A stretch of DNA of 64,000 nt from Thomasclavelia cocleata (GCF_900102365.1 NZ_FOIN01000001.1:102064-166063), one strand, 5' to 3'; positions 24,149-33,760 are shown, counted from the stretch's first letter. Numbers and translations are program-made. Notes: generated by a model from the sequence alone, not told the origin.

Positions 24149-25555
24149 ATGAATAATAATGAAAATATGTTACTTGACGTAGAATTTGAAGTAGATAAGA
24201 GTTTTGATTCGAAAAAGTTTTTAAAATTAAAATTAAGGATAATGCATGACGGAAAAGCAGCTCATAAAATAAGTTTCTTACCAGACTCGTTAAAAGAAGC
24301 TGAAAACACCTTATATAACTCCCCTATTTTAGCTAATGTTATTTTTGACGATAAGAATCAACCTCAGTTTTCTTCTCATGATAAACATATCGAAAAGGAT
24401 TATGCGGGAAATGTAAGAATAATCTACGACGAAATTCCAATTGGAGTAATTACTGAAAGTAGTACTTATGAAATAAAAAAGGAATCTGGTCGAAATTATG
24501 TTTATGCTGAAGCATATATTTGGAAAAGGTATTCAAATTATGCTTTGGATATTATAAATAGAGATAAAAATATTAAACTGTCTGCTGAGATTCAGATATT
24601 GGATTTTTACATTGATAAAAAAACTAATTATAAAGTTGTAAAAAAATTTAAATACGATGGTATTACACTATTGGGAAATCACAGAAATCCAGGAATGAAA
24701 AACGCTCAAGCTACTATAGAATTTGACAATTCTAAAATTGACAAAAAAGAATATATGATTGCTATTATGAATGAATTAAAACAATGTCTTCATGATTTTG
24801 ATAATAAAAATAGCAAAGAAGGAGGAGACAAAATCTTGCAAGTAGAAAAAAATAAAACGGATGAAAATCAGGAAAATAAAATTACTGATACTATTACTGT
24901 TAAAGACAGTATAGAATTCGAACTAACAGCAAACGAAGTTCGTAAAGCCATATGTGATGCGGTAAGAGGTTTAAGTGTAAATTCTACTAGTTATATTTGG
25001 CTAAATGATTATGATAGTAAATATTTGTACTTAAACAAAGAACAAAAAATTAATGGTGTTTATACAACAAACCATTTAAGACGCAGTTATACTTTGAATG
25101 ATGGTAAAGTTACTATTGGTGATGATGAAATAGAAACAGTTAATAAGATTTTAACTATTGATGAATGGAACACATTGGAAACCGAGCGTAAAAAACAAGA
25201 TATTGAATTTGATGAATTAAAAGCATTTAAAGTAAACACTGTTAAAGCTCAACGTAAAGCTCAGTTGGATGTATTGTTTGATAAATTTGATAGTTCACTA
25301 AAAGACGTTAAAGAGTATGTTGAGTTAAAAAAAAATAATGTGGATTTTGATTTGAAAACAATTGAAGAAAAATGTTTTGCGTTATTTGGTAGAACTAAAT
25401 TAGAATCAAGTGTAAATTTTGATGAAAGCAATAATGGTAAAAACAGCGATGGTAACAAAATTGAAGTAGTTGTCACTGGTGCTGATGCCGAATTTGAAGA
25501 TGATTCTCAAAATGATTACTTGGGCGGATATTTGAATAAATATTACAATAAATAA
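24149..25555 (+). CDS. Putative prohead protease-scaffold fusion
   Basis: 468 aa from ATG 24149. First about 230 residues resemble a capsid maturation protease: LPDSLKEAENTLYNSPILANVI, a possible catalytic His in SSHDKH, a possible Ser in IKLSAEIQI, and the typical end of the domain ITLLGNHRNPGMKNAQ. The remainder is charged and partly coiled coil (residues about 350-430), as expected for a scaffold. It lies between portal and major capsid. Catalytic assignments are inferred. Confidence 0.65.
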   Translation: MNNNENMLLDVEFEVDKSFDSKKFLKLKLRIMHDGKAAHKISFLPDSLKEAENTLYNSPILANVIFDDKNQPQFSSHDKHIEKDYAGNVRIIYDEIPIGVITESSTYEIKKESGRNYVYAEAYIWKRYSNYALDIINRDKNIKLSAEIQILDFYIDKKTNYKVVKKFKYDGITLLGNHRNPGMKNAQATIEFDNSKIDKKEYMIAIMNELKQCLHDFDNKNSKEGGDKILQVEKNKTDENQENKITDTITVKDSIEFELTANEVRKAICDAVRGLSVNSTSYIWLNDYDSKYLYLNKEQKINGVYTTNHLRRSYTLNDGKVTIGDDEIETVNKILTIDEWNTLETERKKQDIEFDELKAFKVNTVKAQRKAQLDVLFDKFDSSLKDVKEYVELKKNNVDFDLKTIEEKCFALFGRTKLESSVNFDESNNGKNSDGNKIEVVVTGADAEFEDDSQNDYLGGYLNKYYNK

Positions 25556-25581
25556 CAATTAAATAAAACAATAATTTTAAT

Positions 25582-25609
25582 GAGCCATGCATACGTGTGG
25601 CTCTTTTTT
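25582..25609 (+). terminator. Intrinsic terminator before head genes
   Basis: GAGCCA (25582-25587) pairs with TGGCTC (25598-25603), followed by T6. Confidence 0.85.
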
Positions 25610-25637
25610 GATTTTAAAAAAAACAGGAGGAAAAATA

Positions 25638-26120
25638 ATGGCTGAAAAATATGCTGTTGTAGATAGACAGTTAGTAGCTGCCGAATGGGATGGCTCTAAA
25701 AGAATTGCAATTGAAATTGACGAAAATATGCAAAACGGATCTGTCGTATTAATTGATAATCGTGTTGAAGGTGAAATGAACTTATTTACTGTAAAAACAC
25801 CTGCTGCTAATACACCTATTGAAAAGATTGGTTTTGTAGCATCACCAGAAGTATGGGCAGATGAAAGAAAGCGTAACATGAGTGACTTTATTAATATTAA
25901 AGGCACAATTGGAAATGCAGATATTTTAGAAAAAGGAAATGTCGTTGCAATGACTAAAGAAGGATTTGACGGAGAACCTGTTGTAGGAAAATTCGTTGAA
26001 TTACAAGCCTCAAGAAAACTAAAAGTTGTTGACACACCAACAAGTGGTTCAACAGTTTTTGGAAAGATTATTGATCTATACAACGATAAGTATGGAATTG
26101 AATTTGGTAAGGAGGATTAA
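25638..26120 (+). CDS. Putative head decoration/fibre protein
   Basis: 160 aa from ATG 25638 (AGGAGG upstream). Beta-rich, with a KTPAANTPIEKIGFVASPEVW segment. It sits immediately upstream of the major capsid gene, 4 bp away, the usual place of capsid stabilising proteins. No motif proves this; a head fibre is another option. Confidence 0.6.
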   Translation: MAEKYAVVDRQLVAAEWDGSKRIAIEIDENMQNGSVVLIDNRVEGEMNLFTVKTPAANTPIEKIGFVASPEVWADERKRNMSDFINIKGTIGNADILEKGNVVAMTKEGFDGEPVVGKFVELQASRKLKVVDTPTSGSTVFGKIIDLYNDKYGIEFGKED

Positions 26121-26124
26121 TTAA

Positions 26125-27138
26125 GTGAATAACAGAGATAAAATTGTTGAATTAGCTACTGGTATGATTACTGGAACTTGCCCAGAAGAATTTTCAGATA
26201 CACGTACTAACTCAAAAGCATTAAGAGACATGTTTATTGAAGCAAATGGTGGATCAAACAAACTTTCTTATAAGAATTTTTATAAAGGTAGTGCCTGCTT
26301 TGATATTATCCAAGAGATTATCCCTATAATTGTTCATGAAGGATTTACTGGTAATGAATTTTGGACTAATTTAGTTGAATATAGAAATATTGCCTTGGGT
26401 GATGATTTAGAATTTATTACTGAAGACAAAACCGATTTCATTGTATCGGATTTATCATACGGCACAGCTGGAATTAGACGTCAAAGATTGGGTAAAAGTG
26501 AGTCATATACTATTCAAACACGTTTAAAAGGTATTAAAATTTATGATGAGTTCAAACGTTTCTTAGCAGGACGAGTTGATTTCGATAAGTTTGTTCAAAA
26601 AGTTGCAAAAGCAATGTTAGATAGATTGAATGAAGATATTTATAATGCGTTTGTTGGTGTTACTGCAAGTACGAGAGGTTTGTCTTCTAAATATGTAATT
26701 ACAGGAACAAACGACGAGGAAGAAGTATTAGAATTAGCTGAACACGTTTCTGCTGCCAATGATGGGGCAAAAGTTGTTATTTTAGGAACTAAGAAAGCAT
26801 TGAGAGGTTTGTCTTCTGCTAATCTTTCTGATCAAGCCAAAACAGATTTATACAACTTAGGTTATTATGGTAATTTCTTTGGACACGAATGTGTATTCAT
26901 GCCTCAAAGACATAAGGCTGGAACTGATGAATTTATGTTCGATGATAAGAAATTGTATATAATTCCAGTTGGAATGGATAAACCTATTAAAGTGGTAAAC
27001 ATGGGTGTAGGTTACATCTTTGATGAAACTGTAGGAAATCCAACTACCGGAGATTTTACTAATAATTATACATATGCTCAAGATTATGGAGTAGGTTTGG
27101 CATTTAATGCTAAAATGGGATTCTATACTCAAGCGTAA
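26125..27138 (+). CDS. Major capsid protein
   Basis: 337 aa from GTG 26125 with AAGGAGG upstream. HK97-type features: helical start, NEFWTNLVEYRNIALGDDLEF, SYGTAGIRRQRLGKSESYTIQTR, and KAMLDRLNEDIYNAF spine-helix-like segment, then a C-terminal VGVGYIFDETVGN ... FNAKMGFYTQA. Abundant order and position in the head module agree. A hairpin follows the stop. Confidence 0.85.
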   Translation: MNNRDKIVELATGMITGTCPEEFSDTRTNSKALRDMFIEANGGSNKLSYKNFYKGSACFDIIQEIIPIIVHEGFTGNEFWTNLVEYRNIALGDDLEFITEDKTDFIVSDLSYGTAGIRRQRLGKSESYTIQTRLKGIKIYDEFKRFLAGRVDFDKFVQKVAKAMLDRLNEDIYNAFVGVTASTRGLSSKYVITGTNDEEEVLELAEHVSAANDGAKVVILGTKKALRGLSSANLSDQAKTDLYNLGYYGNFFGHECVFMPQRHKAGTDEFMFDDKKLYIIPVGMDKPIKVVNMGVGYIFDETVGNPTTGDFTNNYTYAQDYGVGLAFNAKMGFYTQA

Positions 27139-27142
27139 TGAA

Positions 27143-27175
27143 ATATATCAGGGTTATTCATTAGCCCTGATATTA
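27143..27175 (+). terminator. Hairpin after major capsid gene
   Basis: ATATCAGGG pairs with CCCTGATAT, but no T run follows. It may be an attenuator or an mRNA-stabilising element. Confidence 0.5.
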
Positions 27176-27201
27176 TAAAATTGGAATAAAAGGAGATAAT
27201 A

Positions 27202-27834
27202 ATGACAAAAGAAACAAAAAATGACAATACATCTAAGTCTACAAAAAATAAAGAAAATAAAAAAACAAGTGAAAAAAAAACCGAAGTAATTCAGGAAAAT
27301 CAAACTGATGAGTTAAAAGAAAACAATACATCTAAAACGAATAAATCTAAGCCAAAACTTAAATTGATAGATGATATGGTTTTAAATGTAGAATCAACAA
27401 CTTTTGGAACTCTAATTTTTGCTAATAGTAAGAATGGTGACAAAGTTAAGTGGATGCATGAAGGCGATATTCAACAGATCTCAGTTGAGAGTGTTCGTTT
27501 TATGAAATCTAATCAAATTAGATTTTTTGAAAAAAATTGGGTTCGTTTAATCAGTATTGCTGATGATGGTTATGATAAATATACATCTAAGGATATTTAC
27601 GAAGCTTTAATGCTTCAAAAATATATTAAGAACAGCGAACTAGATATAGAAGACTTGATTTTAAATCATCCAGATAAAATCAATTATTATATTGAAAAAA
27701 TGGGTAACACTTTTAAAACATCAGTAACCGTTAAATGTAATGATATGATTGACTCTCAAAAGTTAGACAGTTTTTCACTAATTCGAAAACTTGAAGGAAT
27801 TTTAAACTGTGAATTAAGAAATTTAGAAAACTAG
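27202..27834 (+). CDS. Hypothetical head-module protein with Lys/Asn/Thr-rich N-terminus
   Basis: 210 aa. Residues 1-50 are low-complexity Lys/Asn/Glu/Thr (like C-terminal tails of SAP/L-rich virion proteins but N-terminal here). The remainder is ordered, with DKVKWMHEGDIQQISVESVRFM. It lies between capsid and the connector genes, so a head-completion or capsid-associated function is likely. Family not recognised. Confidence 0.65.
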   Translation: MTKETKNDNTSKSTKNKENKKTSEKKTEVIQENQTDELKENNTSKTNKSKPKLKLIDDMVLNVESTTFGTLIFANSKNGDKVKWMHEGDIQQISVESVRFMKSNQIRFFEKNWVRLISIADDGYDKYTSKDIYEALMLQKYIKNSELDIEDLILNHPDKINYYIEKMGNTFKTSVTVKCNDMIDSQKLDSFSLIRKLEGILNCELRNLEN

Positions 27835-27842
27835 GTGATTTA

Positions 27843-28286
27843 ATGACTGAGTTTTCGGAAATATACGAGAGGTTTTTAAAAAGAGTTGAAATATACTCTT
27901 TTTTAAATTTAAAAATCGAATTAAGAGAACGAATATTAAGATCATATTTGGATGATGCGCTAGCACGATTTGATGGCTATTGCAAAGAAGACTTATATGA
28001 TATTAATGAAGATAAAAAATGTTTTAATTATAAATTAAATAAAAAAGCCATCTATTTAATTGCTGAAAATATGGTTGTAGTATGGTTAAAAAGAGAAAGA
28101 GATAGAGAAGAAAATACAAAAAACTGTATGAGTGAAAAGGATTATTCTATTTTTAGTCCAGCAAATCTACTAAATACTTTAAATAATACATATAAGGACG
28201 CAAACAGTGAAGTATATGCTGATATGAATGAGTATTCGTTGTCAGAGTTCGATCCAATGGATTTGATTAAAGGAGAAAATAGATAA
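27843..28286 (+). CDS. Head-tail connector-like protein
   Basis: 147 aa, mostly helical (KIELRERILRSYLDDALARFDGY), resembling the size and position of adaptor proteins (gp6/gp15-like) that bind the portal. Start 9 bp after the previous stop; its end overlaps the next ATG. Assignment by position. Confidence 0.6.
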   Translation: MTEFSEIYERFLKRVEIYSFLNLKIELRERILRSYLDDALARFDGYCKEDLYDINEDKKCFNYKLNKKAIYLIAENMVVVWLKRERDREENTKNCMSEKDYSIFSPANLLNTLNNTYKDANSEVYADMNEYSLSEFDPMDLIKGENR

Positions 28287-28585
28287 TGAACAAACTCCAA
28301 ATAGAACATCTCATCTCAAAAATATATAAAATACTGCCATTAAAAGAGTCAGATAATGCTAGTTTGTATGAATATTTAGACAGCCTTGTTATTCAGCTTG
28401 AGGGTGCAAGAAAAACATGTACAGACTTTACAACTAATAATTTGTACAGTCGCAAATATATTGAAATCATTAATACTGTAAATTATTTAAAAGATAATAC
28501 ATTTACTACAAAACAGTGCAAACGTGAAGTGTTTAAATGTATTTCATTATTAAATAGCATTATGAACGAACTAAAAGATGATTGA
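28286..28585 (+). CDS. Hypothetical protein in connector cluster (99 aa)
   Basis: 99 aa helical protein (MNKLQIEHLISKIYKILPL). Overlaps the previous gene (TAATG) and the following gene by 8 bp, which indicates tight coupling. One of only two genes in the window ending in TGA. Function unknown. Confidence 0.6.
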   Translation: MNKLQIEHLISKIYKILPLKESDNASLYEYLDSLVIQLEGARKTCTDFTTNNLYSRKYIEIINTVNYLKDNTFTTKQCKREVFKCISLLNSIMNELKDD

Positions 28586-29558
28586 TTGGGATAGTTACGA
28601 TCAGCATCTTAAAGTTCAGGGTGCAAGCCTTAGAGAAAGCAGATTAAATAGAGCAAAATATCATATCAATAAATATGGAAAAGATAATCCATCTTACAAA
28701 AAAGTTAAAGTTAATGGCAAAAACATGATATTAGCAATCAACAGTGGAACAAAACCATATTATAAAAAATTTCATACAATGCCTGATGAAACAATATATC
28801 CAGGAGATATTGTTTACTGGAAAGATACAGTTTGGTTAGTAACAAATGCTGATTTTGATGATGAGCTTTATATAGATGGAAATTTACAGCAGTGCAATTT
28901 TAAATTGAGATGGCAAAACAAAAGCAGAGAAATCATTGAACGTGACATAGTAGCTACTGCATATAATAGCGGTGTCGAAGATAAGGCGCTTATTACTATT
29001 GGATATGATCAGTTAATGATTTATATCCCTTTTGACAAAGATACAATTGAGCTTGAAAGAGATCAAAGATTTTTTATTAGCAACAATCAAAAAAAACCTA
29101 CTCCTTATAAACTAACAAGTATTAACACTACTTCTAATGTTTACAATGGACATGGTTATTTACAGTTAATAGTATCAGAAGACGTTTATCATGAAGATGA
29201 TAATTTAATATTAGGAATTTGTGATTATAAAGCTCCCAACAGTTCTGATACACATGAAGATGATTTATATGCAAAAATTGTATATAAATCTTTAAAAATT
29301 AAATCTGGTTATGATAAAGGAACAACTTTTAGTGCTGAATTTTATAATCAGGATTTAAAACAAAACAATATCTCCCCTACCTGGTCAATTAATTCAACAT
29401 TTAATGAATTATTAACTATTAAAGAAGATGGGGATAAAATAACAATTTTAATTAATGATGATTCTTACATCGGTCAAAGAATTAGTCTAAGTTTAAAAGA
29501 TAAGGAAGGAAACTATCAAGATGACAACATTATACTTGAAGTTACAGGGTTATTTTAA
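28578..29558 (+). CDS. Putative head closure protein with Ig-like C-terminus
   Basis: 326 aa. The first 120 residues include PGDIVYWKDTVWLVTNADFDDELYIDG, a beta-barrel pattern seen in head-closure (gp16-like) proteins. The C-terminal about 100 residues, with INSTFNELLTIKEDGDKITI and YIGQRISLSLKD, look like an immunoglobulin-like BIG domain exposed on virions. Its stop overlaps the next start (TAATG). Confidence 0.6.
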   Translation: MIDWDSYDQHLKVQGASLRESRLNRAKYHINKYGKDNPSYKKVKVNGKNMILAINSGTKPYYKKFHTMPDETIYPGDIVYWKDTVWLVTNADFDDELYIDGNLQQCNFKLRWQNKSREIIERDIVATAYNSGVEDKALITIGYDQLMIYIPFDKDTIELERDQRFFISNNQKKPTPYKLTSINTTSNVYNGHGYLQLIVSEDVYHEDDNLILGICDYKAPNSSDTHEDDLYAKIVYKSLKIKSGYDKGTTFSAEFYNQDLKQNNISPTWSINSTFNELLTIKEDGDKITILINDDSYIGQRISLSLKDKEGNYQDDNIILEVTGLF

Positions 29559-30076
29559 TGGCAAACAGTAAAATAATTAGTGAATTAAAATCAAAGGTTA
29601 TTAAAGATGTTATAAACAATGACGAGATAGTTAAAGCAATTGATTGTCCAAGTATGGATAAAGAAAACTGGGAACCTATATATTTGATAAATTCTAAAGA
29701 GACAGTTGATATGGGATTTACGCCTGTTATATTTAGAGAACATCAAAATCAAAATATCATTACCGATGCAATAACTTTTATAACAATGGAAGTTAATATA
29801 CCTCAAACAGATAAATATGGTATATATGCATATCCAGTTTTGGAAATATGGATAGTTTCTCACAATAAGCATAATCGTATTGATAATATTTTGGGTGTTA
29901 AAGATAACAGGAATGATTATATATCAATCTTATTAGATGAAATGTTTAATGGTAAAAAAGCGGGATATGGGGATATCACACTAAAATCTAACACTGCTGG
30001 TGTATATGATGACAATTTTGTTTATAGACGGTTAGTCTTCGAAGGGATTGACATTAACGATTCATTATGCAAGTAA
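29558..30076 (+). CDS. Putative tail terminator/joining protein
   Basis: 172 aa, alpha/beta, with ITDAITFITMEVNIPQTDKYGIYAYPVLEIWIVSH. Position between head closure and tail tube genes, and the fold-like alternation, suggest a tail completion protein. Overlaps the next gene by 10 bp. Confidence 0.5.
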   Translation: MANSKIISELKSKVIKDVINNDEIVKAIDCPSMDKENWEPIYLINSKETVDMGFTPVIFREHQNQNIITDAITFITMEVNIPQTDKYGIYAYPVLEIWIVSHNKHNRIDNILGVKDNRNDYISILLDEMFNGKKAGYGDITLKSNTAGVYDDNFVYRRLVFEGIDINDSLCK

Positions 30077-30906
30077 TAACTGAAAACAGTCTTTACAGAG
30101 GTAAAGATATCAAACTTAACGATCATATAACAATTTATCACCCTACTGTTGGTGAAGTGTTTGATAATGAGACAAAGTACATGTCAACTGTGTTTACAAT
30201 ATGTGCAACACCAACAGATTTAGCATGGCAGTTAGAAGAATATTTCAATATTGATTTTGTCACCGCTGATGAATATGAAATTTTTGTTAAGTTTATCGCA
30301 CCTTCTCTTGATAATCAAAAAACAAAAATGTTATTTGGAGATAATATTGATTTTTCAAAAATGAGATTAGAAAAGCTTGGAGGAACTGATGAAATTGTTT
30401 TAAAACAGCATGTTATAAAACAAAAAGAAATTACAGATGTCAATCAGTTGCAAAAATTCAGGTTAAAAAGAACCTCGCCCTATCCAAAAATTCTTACTGA
30501 AGAATATGATATTGTTTTTGACCGATATATTTATACAAGAATTACAGATTTTTTGAGAAAACTGTTCAACATCAAAAAGAACGGAGATAAGCCTGGTAAC
30601 AAGGGAGCAAGAAAATATCTCATTGATCAGTCAAAAGAAAAATTTGAAAATTCTAAAACCAATACTAACGATAAATCATATTTACTTAATCTTATATCAA
30701 CAATGGTTAATTCTGAAGGATTTAAGCATGATGAAGTAACTGTGTTTGATATGAAATATTACCCTTTTATGGACAGCGTTAAAAGAATTAACAAAATATT
30801 TCATACTAAGGTATTATATCAAAGCGGCTACTCTGGATTTGGAATTGATTTGTCAAAATTAAAAAATAAAGAAACTGAATTAAACATGATGAGCGACTTA
30901 GATTAG
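30067..30906 (+). CDS. Hypothetical head/tail module protein (279 aa)
   Basis: 279 aa. Starts ITENSLYRGKDIKLNDHITIYHPTVG, contains TICATPTDLAWQLEEYFNIDF, and ends with a helical domain. Proteins with this pattern occur upstream of the major tail gene in several Bacillota phages, where their role is not described to my knowledge. A terminator hairpin overlaps the stop. Confidence 0.6.
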   Translation: MQVITENSLYRGKDIKLNDHITIYHPTVGEVFDNETKYMSTVFTICATPTDLAWQLEEYFNIDFVTADEYEIFVKFIAPSLDNQKTKMLFGDNIDFSKMRLEKLGGTDEIVLKQHVIKQKEITDVNQLQKFRLKRTSPYPKILTEEYDIVFDRYIYTRITDFLRKLFNIKKNGDKPGNKGARKYLIDQSKEKFENSKTNTNDKSYLLNLISTMVNSEGFKHDEVTVFDMKYYPFMDSVKRINKIFHTKVLYQSGYSGFGIDLSKLKNKETELNMMSDLD

Positions 30907-30917
30907 TCGTTTTTTTA
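30894..30917 (+). terminator. Intrinsic terminator overlapping 30906 stop
   Basis: CGACT (30894-30898) pairs with AGTCG (30905-30909), followed by a run of about eight T. Confidence 0.8.
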
Positions 30918-30940
30918 TTTATAAGAAAAAGGAGAAATAA

Positions 30941-31711
30941 ATGAATATTAGTGAATTAGTGTTAGAAAAAATTGATTCTCTTGTGTTAAATAACATTGAA
31001 GACGATTCGTTAGCTGTTCGTTTAACAAATGTTAAAGATGGAAACTTACAAACTTCATCAGAGGGACAAAGTGTAACTGATAATATCGGTTCTACAATTA
31101 TGACACTTTATAATGCAAAAACAGGTGTTTTAACAGGAACAAATGCGTTATTCAATGCGGATTTAGGCGCTGCTCAATTTGGAGATGAAAAGACAGTTGC
31201 TACCGAAGATGCTTTGATAGCAACACCTACATATGAAATTATTGATGCGGTTGATGGAAAATTAAACTTAGATAAAAAACCTGCTAGTGATTCTGTTAAA
31301 TATGTTTATAAATTAGTAAATAATGGAATTGCTGAAAAATTAACTTTGGGTACAGGACAAGCAGTTGATAAAACATTTACTGTTAATGAAAAAGAAATTA
31401 CCTTACCTAGTGGCTCAACAGGTTCTTATTTCGTTGAGTATGAATATGAATCAGCTACTGCAAACAAATTATCAAATAAGTCCGACAAATTCCCTGGGGT
31501 ATATAAAGCAAGAGTTTATGTTATAATGCGTGACGCTTGCAATAAGAACAAAATTTATACAGGTGTTATTGTTTCTAATAGAGCAGAAATTGATCCATCA
31601 ACAGTTGAAATTGGATTAAATGCTGAAGCAGGACATGCATTTACAATCAACTTTAATAAAGAGTATTGTTCTAAAAACACAGATTTATTCTCAATTATTA
31701 TTGATGAATAG
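30941..31711 (+). CDS. Major tail (tube) protein
   Basis: 256 aa, beta-rich. ISELVLEKIDSLVLNNIEDD start, then GSTIMTLYNAKTGVLTGTNALFNADLGAAQFG, as in tube proteins with a following Ig-like part (about residues 100-160). C-terminal KARVYVIMRDACNKNKIYTGVIVSNRAEI is typical of phage tube subunits. Upstream of chaperone-like and tape measure genes. Confidence 0.8.
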   Translation: MNISELVLEKIDSLVLNNIEDDSLAVRLTNVKDGNLQTSSEGQSVTDNIGSTIMTLYNAKTGVLTGTNALFNADLGAAQFGDEKTVATEDALIATPTYEIIDAVDGKLNLDKKPASDSVKYVYKLVNNGIAEKLTLGTGQAVDKTFTVNEKEITLPSGSTGSYFVEYEYESATANKLSNKSDKFPGVYKARVYVIMRDACNKNKIYTGVIVSNRAEIDPSTVEIGLNAEAGHAFTINFNKEYCSKNTDLFSIIIDE

Positions 31712-31712
31712 G

Positions 31713-31740
31713 AGTTAGAGAAGAATAATCTTCTCTAACT
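31713..31740 (+). terminator. 12-bp perfect hairpin after tail tube gene
   Basis: AGTTAGAGAAGA, loop ATAA, TCTTCTCTAACT. It is followed only by TTTATAA, so termination may be partial. This suits a drop in expression after an abundant protein. Confidence 0.7.
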
Positions 31741-31745
31741 TTATA

Positions 31746-32060
31746 ATGTCAAAACAAATAAATCATTGGTGTATAGTATGTGGGAAAGGTTATCATGCAT
31801 GTAATTCATGTGATGACGTTAAATCATTTACACCTTGGAAAACACTAACTGATACATCAAACCATTATTCAATTAGGCTAATTATTGATGATTATACTAA
31901 TGGAATTATTAATAAAAAGAAAGCAAAAAATATGCTAAATAAATGTGATTTAACAGGTTATAAAGATTTTCTTCCACATGTTAGTAAAATCATATCAGAT
32001 ATTTTAGCTTATGATGATTGTAAAAATAAAAAATTGAGAATAAAAAAAGATAACTTATAG
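31746..32060 (+). CDS. Small CxxC zinc-binding-like protein
   Basis: 104 aa. N-terminal HWCIVCGKGYHACNSCDDVKSFTPW gives two CxxC pairs plus His. The C-terminal part is helical (IINKKKAKNMLNKCDL) and ends in Lys/Asn. Such small proteins are common beside tail genes of Bacillota phages. Function unknown. Confidence 0.65.
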   Translation: MSKQINHWCIVCGKGYHACNSCDDVKSFTPWKTLTDTSNHYSIRLIIDDYTNGIINKKKAKNMLNKCDLTGYKDFLPHVSKIISDILAYDDCKNKKLRIKKDNL

Positions 32061-32131
32061 TTGTCTTAAATAAACAAGTATCTATATAGGAGAAATTTAA
32101 GTTCTCCTGTTTTATTTAAGACAACTATTTT
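32059..32131 (+). terminator. Long imperfect hairpin with nested stem
   Basis: A perfect 16-bp inverted repeat (32059-32074 / 32111-32126) encloses a second stem AGGAGAA/TTCTCCT (32088-32094 / 32102-32108), followed by ATTTTT. It sequesters an AGGAGAA that resembles a ribosome binding site. Terminator or RNA switch. Confidence 0.6.
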
Positions 32132-32187
32132 TAGAATATAAGGATAATTTAGAAAAAAAATAAATTAATTGCTATAGAGGTTAAAAC

Positions 32188-32649
32188 TTGAAGTTAAAAT
32201 TAATCATTGACAATAACGTATTAGATAAATATAACAAATATTATTTCAAAAAACATCCAAGAGCACGCAAAGTCCCTATTGAAAAGCCTATCCACCCTTC
32301 TATTAATGTTTGGATGATTTTAATGCGCCCTGCTATGAATCTACTTAAACAGAAATGGAAAGATTTTATTATCTGGTATATTAATGATTTAGGTTATCAG
32401 GATTTTAAAATTGGTAATTGTATCATCGAATATACATACTTTATGCCAACTAAAAGACGTGCAGATAATGACAATATGACACCAAAATTCATCAACGATG
32501 GATTAGTAGAATCTGGTTTTTTAGTTGATGATGATTATAAGCATCTAAAAAAAATAATTTTGGCGTGTGATTATGATAAAAATAATCCACGAACAGAAAT
32601 AGTTGTCTATATAAATGGACAAATAAATATTGAAGAAGTTATAGAATAA
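32188..32649 (+). CDS. rusA: RusA-like Holliday junction resolvase
   Basis: 153 aa from TTG 32188 (AGAGG upstream). The signature TKRRADNDNMTPKFINDGLVESGFLVDDDYK, followed by NPRTEIVVYI, matches RusA: catalytic acidic residues in RADND, DGL and DDD. It resolves branched DNA before packaging. The placement inside the tail module, after a hairpin, is unusual; RusA genes normally sit with replication genes. Confidence 0.85.
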   Translation: MKLKLIIDNNVLDKYNKYYFKKHPRARKVPIEKPIHPSINVWMILMRPAMNLLKQKWKDFIIWYINDLGYQDFKIGNCIIEYTYFMPTKRRADNDNMTPKFINDGLVESGFLVDDDYKHLKKIILACDYDKNNPRTEIVVYINGQINIEEVIE

Positions 32650-32662
32650 AAGGAGAATAGAA

Positions 32663-33280
32663 ATGAAAGAAAATAAAGAGTTTAATAAAATTATTTATGG
32701 AGTAAAAAAACAATCATTGTCACTTCAAGAATTTTTAGATTTTAGAAATTGGGTTTGCAGTAGATTAATTGATTTAGATGAACTAACTATTGCTTATGAT
32801 CTTCAAGATATCATGATGCAGTTTGCTTTTGCAAAATTTTATTTAGATGTTGAGCTGCCAAATATTGATGACAATGATAATTTTCTAGAAGATTATGAAT
32901 TAGTATGTGGTATTAATACTTGTGATTATCGTTGTCTAATTAATGATGTTCAATATAGTACATTACAATTGTCAATTGATAGATATTTAGATCAGACGCA
33001 AGCTGAATTTTATGAGTCAAAACGATATGATGCAAATGATTTTATGAGAAATATTGAAAAATCTATCACTGGATTCATTGATGGTATGAATAATAATTTC
33101 AATAATTTAGATGTTGAAAAGGTATTAAACAGTTTAGATAAATTTCAGGATTTAACAAACAATAAGATTAGCTTAGATACGTTTATTGAGCACGCTAAGC
33201 AGGTTATGGATAACGATAAATTGTCAAAAGATGAATTAATCGAGTCAATTACAGTTACCAACAAAAAAGAGATTAATTAA
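32663..33280 (+). CDS. Putative tail assembly chaperone
   Basis: 205 aa, acidic and helical (KFNKIIYG-like start, LSLQEFLDFRNWVCSRLIDLDEL). It lies between tube and tape measure genes as tail chaperones do, but no -1 slippery fusion to the next gene is obvious; the next gene starts independently 2 bp after the stop. Assigned on position only. Confidence 0.45.
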   Translation: MKENKEFNKIIYGVKKQSLSLQEFLDFRNWVCSRLIDLDELTIAYDLQDIMMQFAFAKFYLDVELPNIDDNDNFLEDYELVCGINTCDYRCLINDVQYSTLQLSIDRYLDQTQAEFYESKRYDANDFMRNIEKSITGFIDGMNNNFNNLDVEKVLNSLDKFQDLTNNKISLDTFIEHAKQVMDNDKLSKDELIESITVTNKKEIN

Positions 33281-33281
33281 T

Positions 33282-33719
33282 ATGATAATTAAAAACATGA
33301 CTGATTTAAACAAAGCATTAAAACAAATTGCAGAGCAAACACTCCTTGAAGCTCAAGAAGAAGTTCACAGATGTATTGAAAACTTTGTGAAGCAGTATTA
33401 TTCAGAATACTCCCCTACTGTTTATCAGAGAACTTATCAGTTTATGGAAAGTATAACAAAAACTTCTATTAAGACCAGAGGTTCAACTGTTGTATGTGAA
33501 GTATATATAGATACCAATCTTGATTACAAAAGTGCCACTGGACAAGAGGTAATTGAGATGATCAATAGTGGATATCACGCCATGAAAAAGATGGGTTCAG
33601 CTAGAGATATACCAGGTACTAAAGTCTGGGATGACAGTGTTGAATTTATTGAAAAATATAATATCTTTATTGATACTTTTAAGCAAACCCTAATTAAACA
33701 AGGCTTAGATGTCATATAG
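33282..33719 (+). CDS. HK97 gp10-like putative tail/head-tail component
   Basis: 145 aa. N-terminal helix (MTDLNKALKQIAEQTLLEAQEEVHRCIENFV) followed by YSPTVYQRTYQFMESITKT and a beta-rich middle, the pattern of gp10-like minor tail proteins. Ends before a strong terminator. Confidence 0.55.
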   Translation: MIIKNMTDLNKALKQIAEQTLLEAQEEVHRCIENFVKQYYSEYSPTVYQRTYQFMESITKTSIKTRGSTVVCEVYIDTNLDYKSATGQEVIEMINSGYHAMKKMGSARDIPGTKVWDDSVEFIEKYNIFIDTFKQTLIKQGLDVI

Positions 33720-33760
33720 ATATAACAGTCATATAAAAACAAGATTTCATTTAATTTTAC

